This document shows positions 59,088 to 64,000 of a stretch of 64,000 bases of DNA, piece after piece. This DNA comes from Methylobacterium sp. J-070 (GTDB lineage Bacteria > Pseudomonadota > Alphaproteobacteria > Rhizobiales > Beijerinckiaceae). Numbering within the stretch: the first letter of the stretch is position 1; each line of letters opens with the position of its first letter. Where the stretch lies: contig NZ_JAKSXX010000224.1 of NCBI RefSeq assembly GCF_022829385.1, positions 1-64,000 of the forward strand. Reading direction: 5' to 3'. The translations under genes and the position numbers were made by a program. The notes under the pieces are model-generated. The model saw only the letters and a program-made list of their open reading frames with translations, did not search any database and was not told where the DNA came from.

Positions 59088-60805
59088 GGGGCCACCGCGT
59101 AGGCCGTCACGAAGAGCCGCCGGCCGGTGTTCAGGTTGAAGCCCTCGATCTCGGCCAGGGGCGCGGGCGCCCCCCGGCCCACCGGCCAGGCCGCGTTGAA
59201 GTCGTCGCGCGCCCGGGCCTCCACGAATAGCAGGCGGCAGCCGCCGCTCTCCAGGAAGGCCCGGGCGGCGGCGCCGTCGGGCGGCAGGCCGAGGCCGGTG
59301 CCCACGAGGAAGACGAGGCTCGGCTCGCGGTAGCCGAGGCTCGCGACCTGCGGGTTCGCGCAGGGCATCCGGTCGCGCAGCGCCGCGAGCCGCGGCGAGA
59401 CCTTCAGGGCCGGCAGCGACAGCTGCGCCACGCCGAGGACCGCCGGTCCGAGCAGGCAGGATGCCAGGACCCCGAGCGCGAGGGCGCGCTCGGCGGAGCC
59501 CAGCGCGAAGGCCTGCCACGCCAGGGCCGCGACCGCGCAGGCGGCGGCCAGGAGCGGCAGCGCCGGCCACGGGATGGTGTGGGCGTCGAGGCGCCAGCCG
59601 GCGAGGCACAGCCCGAACGAGAGCCCGACCGGGATCGCCGGCACCAGCAGTGCCGTCAGCCGGGCGCCGCGCAGGCGGGGATCCAGCGCCCCCCGCGACA
59701 GCGCCAGGACGGTGAGGATCGCGAGCCACGGCATCAGCGGCAGGACGTAGTGGGGCAGCTTGGTCGGGACCGCCTCGAAGATCAGCCACGCCGGCAGGAC
59801 CGCGGCGATCAGGAACGCCGCGGCGGGCTCGCGCCGCGCCCGCCAGGCGAAGGGCAGGCTCATGGCGGCGAAGGCCGCCCCCGGCCAGAAGGTGGCGAAG
59901 AATGTGAGCGCGTAGGCGCCGGGCGGCCCCCAATGGCGCTCGGCCGCGCCGCCGACCTTGCCGAGCATGTCGTGCCCCACCGCCTCGGCGTAGAACGCAC
60001 CGCCGCTCTTCCAGGCGATGGCGGCGAACCAGGGCGCCACCAGGAGAAGGACCAGGGCCAGTCCGGGCAGGGGTCGCAGGTTCGACAGCCAGCGCCCGGA
60101 ACCGGCCCGGATCGACAGGCCGAGCGCCGGCAGGGCCACGAAGAGGGGCACCATCGGCCCCTTGACCAGGATGCCGAACGCCAGCCCGAGCCAGAACGCC
60201 GCGAAAGTCCGGTTGGACACGGGCCCGCTGTCCCGCGGCGCCAGCCACGCCCGGGCGAGCGCGCCGAGGCTGGCGGTGGCGCAGGCGGCGAGCAGGGCGT
60301 CGGTCTTGGCGAGGTGCGCCTCGGCCGAGAGCATCAGGCAGGCGCCGTAAAGCGAGGCCGACAGCAGCGCGGCCCGGCGGGGCAGGAACCCGAGCGCGGC
60401 CCAGTAGGCGAGCAGGACCGAGGCGGCGGCGCCGATCAGCGACGGGATGCGGTAGAGGGCGATCTGCGTGCGAGCCCCGGGCACGCCCAGCGCCTCGCCG
60501 GCCGCCACGGCGGCGGCCTGCGCCCAGTAGATGCCCACCGGCTTCTTGTGCCGCGCCTCGCCCTGGAAGCGGATGTCCACGAGGTCGCCGCTCTCCAGCA
60601 TCTGCTTCGACGCCTGGGCGAAGCGCGGCTCGTCCCGGTCCATCGGCTGGAGCGAGATCTGGCCCGGCAGGAACAGGATCAGGCACAGCGCCAGCAGGGC
60701 CGCCACGGCCCGGGCCTGGGTGAGGCTCAGCGCGTCCAGCCCGCGGCCGATCCGGTCGACAGGTGCGCGGCGCTGGGCGCCGCCGGCGGAGAGGCTCGTG
60801 GTCAT
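59084..60805 (-). CDS. Family 39 membrane glycosyltransferase (ArnT-like)
   Basis: A 573-residue inner-membrane GT-C enzyme with about twelve helices. The PMT/ArnT first loop is QPMDRDEPRFAQASKQMLE with its acidic pair, followed by GEARHKKPVGIYWAQ. Such enzymes move sugars (such as aminoarabinose or galacturonate) from undecaprenyl phosphate to lipid A or core. The C-terminal periplasmic part carries LVFLVGTGLGL and ARDDFNAAW. First gene of the operon. Confidence 0.9.
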   Translation of the reverse strand: MTTSLSAGGAQRRAPVDRIGRGLDALSLTQARAVAALLALCLILFLPGQISLQPMDRDEPRFAQASKQMLESGDLVDIRFQGEARHKKPVGIYWAQAAAVAAGEALGVPGARTQIALYRIPSLIGAAASVLLAYWAALGFLPRRAALLSASLYGACLMLSAEAHLAKTDALLAACATASLGALARAWLAPRDSGPVSNRTFAAFWLGLAFGILVKGPMVPLFVALPALGLSIRAGSGRWLSNLRPLPGLALVLLLVAPWFAAIAWKSGGAFYAEAVGHDMLGKVGGAAERHWGPPGAYALTFFATFWPGAAFAAMSLPFAWRARREPAAAFLIAAVLPAWLIFEAVPTKLPHYVLPLMPWLAILTVLALSRGALDPRLRGARLTALLVPAIPVGLSFGLCLAGWRLDAHTIPWPALPLLAAACAVAALAWQAFALGSAERALALGVLASCLLGPAVLGVAQLSLPALKVSPRLAALRDRMPCANPQVASLGYREPSLVFLVGTGLGLPPDGAAARAFLESGGCRLLFVEARARDDFNAAWPVGRGAPAPLAEIEGFNLNTGRRLFVTAYAVAP

Positions 60806-60868
60806 GCCGGGCCGGTCAATCAGGATCGGACGGGAACGTCAAATACTGGGCGGCGCGGCCGTCCCGCC

Positions 60869-62302
60869 TCAGGCGGTGAGGAGCGGACGGAGTTCGCGCA
60901 TGTCGGCGACGGTCTCCAGCGCGTTGACGTGCGCGATCAGGCGCTCGGTCGCGTCCTGTCCGAGGACCGGCGCCATCAGGTCCCGCGCCTTGGCGTTCAC
61001 CGCCTCCGTGCTGAGCGGGTTCTCCTTTGTGCCGGGCGGATGCCGGGTGTGGTGCTCGACGATGCGGCCGTCCGCCAGGGTCATGGTCACGATCGCCCCC
61101 CGCGGGGCCGCCGGGTCCATCAGGGCCGGATCGCCCACCAGCTCGACCTTGGCCCGCGAGGCCTCGATCGCGGGATCGTGCATCAGGCCGGCATCGTGGC
61201 TGTCGGCGAACGACACCGCGCCCCGAACCAGGGCCAGCGCCACGAGGTGCTGGCAGCTGACGTCCGGCATGGCGCTCGACCCGACGATGCCGACCGCGTC
61301 GGTGGGCACCTTCACCAGGATGTGCCGCACGGCCTCCGGCGTCAGGCCGTATTGCCGGCGCAGGGTCAGGGTGGCGTCGAGGGGCGACTGGATCGGGTAG
61401 CCCACCGAGTAGGTCTTGATCGCCGTCTCGGTGACGAAGAACCGGCTGCCGAGCCCCTCCAGCATCAGCTCGGGCTTCGGCGCGGTTGAGAGGGCGTTGA
61501 GCAAATTGTGGCGGCCGTCGAGCACGTCAGCGACGCCGGTGAGGCCCGCCTCCACCATGCCGACCGCCGTGACGCCGTTGCGCGCGCCCATGCCGGCGAA
61601 GTCGAAGGCCTTCTCGACATGGTCCCTGTCGCGCACCCAGCTCCACAGGCCGGAGACCTGCTGGGCCGCGTAGGAGAGCGCGAAGCGCATGCCCTGCTCG
61701 TCGAGGCGGGCCAGGGCGGCGGCGGCGCCGAGCGCCCCGAAGGTCGAGCTGGTGCCCTCGGCGCTGCGATGCGTGCCGCGCACGAGGTCGGGTCCGAGCG
61801 CCAGAAGCAGGCGGCAGCACAGGTCGTAGCCGAGCGCCACCGCCCGGACGAATTCGGCGCCGGAATTCCCGTGCCGCTCGGCGAGCGCAAGGGCGGCCGG
61901 CACGGTTGCGCAGCCGGGATGCGCCTTGGTCACCGGCTCGAAATCGTCGGTCTCGTCGGCGTGCGCGCACATGGCGTTGGCCAGCGCCGCGTTCACCGTG
62001 GTGGTCCGGAAGCCGGAGGCCACGACCCCCGCCTGCTCGGTGCCGCCGAGGGTCCGGACATAGCGCAGCGCCATCTCGCCCGGCCGCATCCGGGCGCCCG
62101 AGACCATCGCGGCCAGGGTATCGAGGATCCGGTGCTTGCAGGCGGTCAGGACCTCCGGGGGCAGGTCCTGCCCCCGGGCGGCCGCCATGTAGCGCGCGAG
62201 ACGCCCGGTCACGTCCGCATCCGCGGAGGCCGCCGGGAGCGTGCCCGCGAGGGTGAGCGCACCGGCGCCCTGGATCAGGCGGCGCCGGGTCGGAGCGCTC
62301 AC
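60869..62302 (-). CDS. MmgE/PrpD family protein with Tat signal, coupled to metC
   Basis: A 477-residue protein: ANAMCAHADETDDFEPVTKA, HPGCATVPAALALAER, EGTSSTFGALGAAAALARL, VGYPIQSPLDATLTLRRQYG. The N-terminus TRRRLIQGAGALTLAG is a twin-arginine signal, so an exported location is predicted. Start is GTG 62302, and the first codon overlaps the stop of metC (GTGA). It differs in sequence from the other exported copy at 34014-35468 but shares the fold. Enzymatic substrate unknown. Confidence 0.84.
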   Translation of the reverse strand: MSAPTRRRLIQGAGALTLAGTLPAASADADVTGRLARYMAAARGQDLPPEVLTACKHRILDTLAAMVSGARMRPGEMALRYVRTLGGTEQAGVVASGFRTTTVNAALANAMCAHADETDDFEPVTKAHPGCATVPAALALAERHGNSGAEFVRAVALGYDLCCRLLLALGPDLVRGTHRSAEGTSSTFGALGAAAALARLDEQGMRFALSYAAQQVSGLWSWVRDRDHVEKAFDFAGMGARNGVTAVGMVEAGLTGVADVLDGRHNLLNALSTAPKPELMLEGLGSRFFVTETAIKTYSVGYPIQSPLDATLTLRRQYGLTPEAVRHILVKVPTDAVGIVGSSAMPDVSCQHLVALALVRGAVSFADSHDAGLMHDPAIEASRAKVELVGDPALMDPAAPRGAIVTMTLADGRIVEHHTRHPPGTKENPLSTEAVNAKARDLMAPVLGQDATERLIAHVNALETVADMRELRPLLTA

Positions 62303-63489
62303 GAGGCCGCCCGCAGACGCGCGAAGCCGGCGTCGAGGTCGGCCTTGAGGTCGGCGGTGTCTTCGAGGCCGATGTGGAAGCGCAGGGCCGGTCCGCCGGG
62401 CGCCCATTGGGTGGCGGTGCGGTAGCCGGCGCAATCGAACGGGATCACGAGGCTCTCGAAGCCGCCCCAGGAGAAGCCCATCCCGAACAGCTCCAGCCCG
62501 TCCAGCATGGCGGCCACCGCCGCCTCCGGCACCGGCCTGAGGATCACCCCGAACAGCCCGGAGGCGCCGGAGAAGTCGCGCTGCCAGATCGCGTGGCCGG
62601 GATCCTCCGGCAGGCCGGGATGGAGCACCCGCAGCACTTCGGGCCGCCCCTGGAGCCAGCGCGCCATCTCGAGGCCGGCGCGGCCGTGCTCGCGCAGGCG
62701 CAACGCCATGGTGCGCATGCCGCGGAGCGCCAGGAAGATGTCCTCCGCGCCGGCGCACATGGCGAAGTGGTCGAAGGTCCGGCGCACCGCCGGGAAGTGC
62801 CGGGCGTTGGCGGAGGTGAGGCCGATCAGCAGGTCCGAGCCGCCGCTCAGGTACTTGGTGCCGGCCTCCACGGCGATGTCGACTCCCCGTTCGTGCGGCG
62901 GGAACAGCAGCGGCGTCGCCCAGGTGTTGTCCATGATCACGCAGGCGTCGCGCGCATGCGCCACCGCGGCGATGGCGGGGACATCCTGCATCTCGAAGCT
63001 CTGCGAGCCGGGCGCCTCGACGAGGACGGCCCGGGTGTTCGGGCGCATCAGTTCGGCGATGCCGGCCCCGACCGCAGGGTCGTAATAGGTCGTCTCGACG
63101 CCGAAGCGGGCGAGCACCCCGTCGCAGAACAGGCGGGTCGGCCGGTAGGCGGAATCGGTGACGAGCAGATGGTCGCCGGCCGAGACCGCCGCCATCAGCG
63201 CGACGGTGAGCGCCGCGAGGCCCGAGGGCGTCACCACCGTGCCGGCGGCGCCGGCGAGTTCCGTCCAGGCCGCCGTGAGCGCGTCCATCGTCGGGGTGGC
63301 CGAGGTGCCGTAATTGTAGCGCCCGCGCCGGTGCTTGATGGCGTCGTAGGTCGGGTAGAGGACCGTGGAGCCGCGGTAGATCGGCGTGTTGACGAAGCCG
63401 TGCTGCTCACCCGGATCGCGGCCCGCATGGACGAGGCGCGTCGCCGGCGCGAAGGTCTTCTTGGACTCGGGCGAGGGCTTCAGGGACAT
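62299..63489 (-). CDS. metC: Cystathionine beta-lyase (PLP-dependent)
   Basis: A 396-residue enzyme of the Cys/Met metabolism family. PLP lysine K212 lies in VEAGTKYLSGGSDLLIG; the PLP-aspartate is in DACVIMDNTWATPLLFPP; VVTPSGLAALTVAL is the phosphate-binding loop. It cleaves cystathionine to homocysteine, or acts on related thioethers. It is followed with a four-base overlap by the exported MmgE/PrpD gene. Confidence 0.9.
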   Translation of the reverse strand: MSLKPSPESKKTFAPATRLVHAGRDPGEQHGFVNTPIYRGSTVLYPTYDAIKHRRGRYNYGTSATPTMDALTAAWTELAGAAGTVVTPSGLAALTVALMAAVSAGDHLLVTDSAYRPTRLFCDGVLARFGVETTYYDPAVGAGIAELMRPNTRAVLVEAPGSQSFEMQDVPAIAAVAHARDACVIMDNTWATPLLFPPHERGVDIAVEAGTKYLSGGSDLLIGLTSANARHFPAVRRTFDHFAMCAGAEDIFLALRGMRTMALRLREHGRAGLEMARWLQGRPEVLRVLHPGLPEDPGHAIWQRDFSGASGLFGVILRPVPEAAVAAMLDGLELFGMGFSWGGFESLVIPFDCAGYRTATQWAPGGPALRFHIGLEDTADLKADLDAGFARLRAAS

Positions 63490-63667
63490 CGGGGCTCGGA
63501 GATCGCGTTGCGCTGCGCGGCACGAAGCTCCCGGCGGGGGGCAAGGTCAAGCCTGGCCGGCCCCAGCCCTGGCCGCCCCGAAGCCGGATGGATCGGAGAG
63601 AGCGCCCGGCGTGACCAGTCGACACGGGCCGACGCCTGGGGCCCGCCCCGCGGGAGGCTGCCGCCGG

Positions 63668-63841
63668 TCAGGGCTTCTCGGGGGGATCGGACTTCACCGC
63701 TTCCTCGTAGGCCTCCATCCAGCCGGCGCGCTCCTCGGAGCCTTCCGGATAGGGGCATTCGCTCGCCGGCTTTCCATAGAGCCGCGCGTTGCGTCCCTGG
63801 ATGAACGGGCTGTCGCTCGCGGTGGCCTGGGCGTTGGTCAA
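63668..63841 (-). CDS. rmf: Ribosome modulation factor-like protein
   Basis: A 57-residue protein. The segment FIQGRNARLYGKPASECPYP followed by GSEERAGWMEAYEEA matches the Rmf family (E. coli: G...A...G...d.CPY........W..G...). Rmf binds 16S rRNA and helps make inactive 100S ribosome dimers in stationary phase. Start is TTG 63841, with GGGAG at seven bases; no ATG is found upstream in frame. The short length and TTG start make it easy to miss. Confidence 0.78.
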   Translation of the reverse strand: MTNAQATASDSPFIQGRNARLYGKPASECPYPEGSEERAGWMEAYEEAVKSDPPEKP

Positions 63842-63927
63842 TATCGACTCCCGAAGACTTGGGGTGGGCTTCGTTAACGGCCGCGCCGTAAATCTGTTGC
63901 CGTCTCAAGTCGCGTTCGGGTCGTTGC

Positions 63928-64000
63928 GTGCGTATCCTGCGTTCTCTCCTCGGCGCCGTCCTCCTCCTCGCGTCCACCGCGACGGTCGCCTTCGTCAGCG
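63928..64000 (+). CDS. Start of an unknown secreted or membrane protein (cut by window edge)
   Basis: From GTG 63928 the frame is open to the window end and reads a hydrophobic signal-like N-terminus (VRILRSLLGAVLLLASTATV). Only 24 residues are visible. It is divergent from the rmf-like gene. Confidence 0.45.
   Translation, partial: MRILRSLLGAVLLLASTATVAFVS

Overview
The window is a GC-rich (roughly 70 %), gene-dense chromosomal segment of an alphaproteobacterium. Gene content and codon use (G/C-ending codons, GTG/TTG starts, rhizobial gene neighbourhoods such as gyrA-coaD-ppi, a liv operon carrying an extra small membrane gene, Tat-tagged MmgE/PrpD proteins, several chemoreceptors) point to Methylobacterium/Methylorubrum or a close relative in the Rhizobiales (Hyphomicrobiales). 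This is inference; the window contains no rRNA or marker gene that fixes the genus. I see no rRNA, tRNA, CRISPR array, intact insertion sequence or prophage.

Layout. 1-3.4 kb: 5' part of a chemoreceptor, glyoxalase, histidine phosphatase, and a conserved hypothetical. 3.5-5.2 kb: a DUF1007/NicO nickel-cobalt export pair. 5.3-7.7 kb: an orphan amino-acid binding protein and a DctA-type symporter. 8-13.6 kb: a complete branched-chain amino-acid ABC operon, livHMGF, a small membrane gene, livJ, closed by a strong hairpin terminator. 13.9-17.5 kb: a complete glutamate/aspartate-type ABC operon (gltIJKL). 17.6-18.2 kb: a small accessory cassette with a stand-alone colicin-E3-type RNase and an overlapping putative immunity gene. 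18.3-26.8 kb: tandem gamma-carbonic-anhydrase-like protein, moaE, AI-2E-family permease, amidase, extensin-like lipoprotein, BrkB-type membrane protein, UV damage endonuclease and an RBBP9-type hydrolase. 26.9-31.8 kb: a small conserved gene, the ycjX-ycjF pair with an upstream secreted protein, and hisN. 31.9-37.5 kb: a second AI-2E permease fused to a corrinoid-binding-like module, Tat-exported MmgE/PrpD, pncB, and a stress-type PNPOx protein. 37.7-40.2 kb: Mrp ATPase, mobA and a HigBA-type toxin-antitoxin pair whose antitoxin gene overlaps mobA. 40.3-46 kb: gyrA-coaD-ppiA-TonB-like-ppiB and a His-rich secreted protein. 46-57 kb: S49 protease, two more chemoreceptors, a beta-hydroxyacid dehydrogenase, P1 peptidase, a double-PAS double-receiver hybrid kinase and a RarD exporter. 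57.4-60.8 kb: a four-gene overlapping operon (GT39, GT2, LpxB-N-like, PNPOx) that looks like an undecaprenyl-phosphate-sugar lipid modification system. 60.9-64 kb: a second Tat-exported MmgE/PrpD coupled to metC, an RMF-like ribosome modulation factor gene, and the start of another gene.

Most genes are housekeeping or transport and fit a free-living or plant-associated heterotroph that takes up amino acids and organic acids and moves chemotactically. The most unusual items are the E3-type RNase/immunity cassette, the tandem gamma-carbonic-anhydrase-like protein whose three zinc-ligand positions are split between its two halves, the permease fused to a degenerate corrinoid-binding module, and the GT39-GT2-LpxB-N operon.
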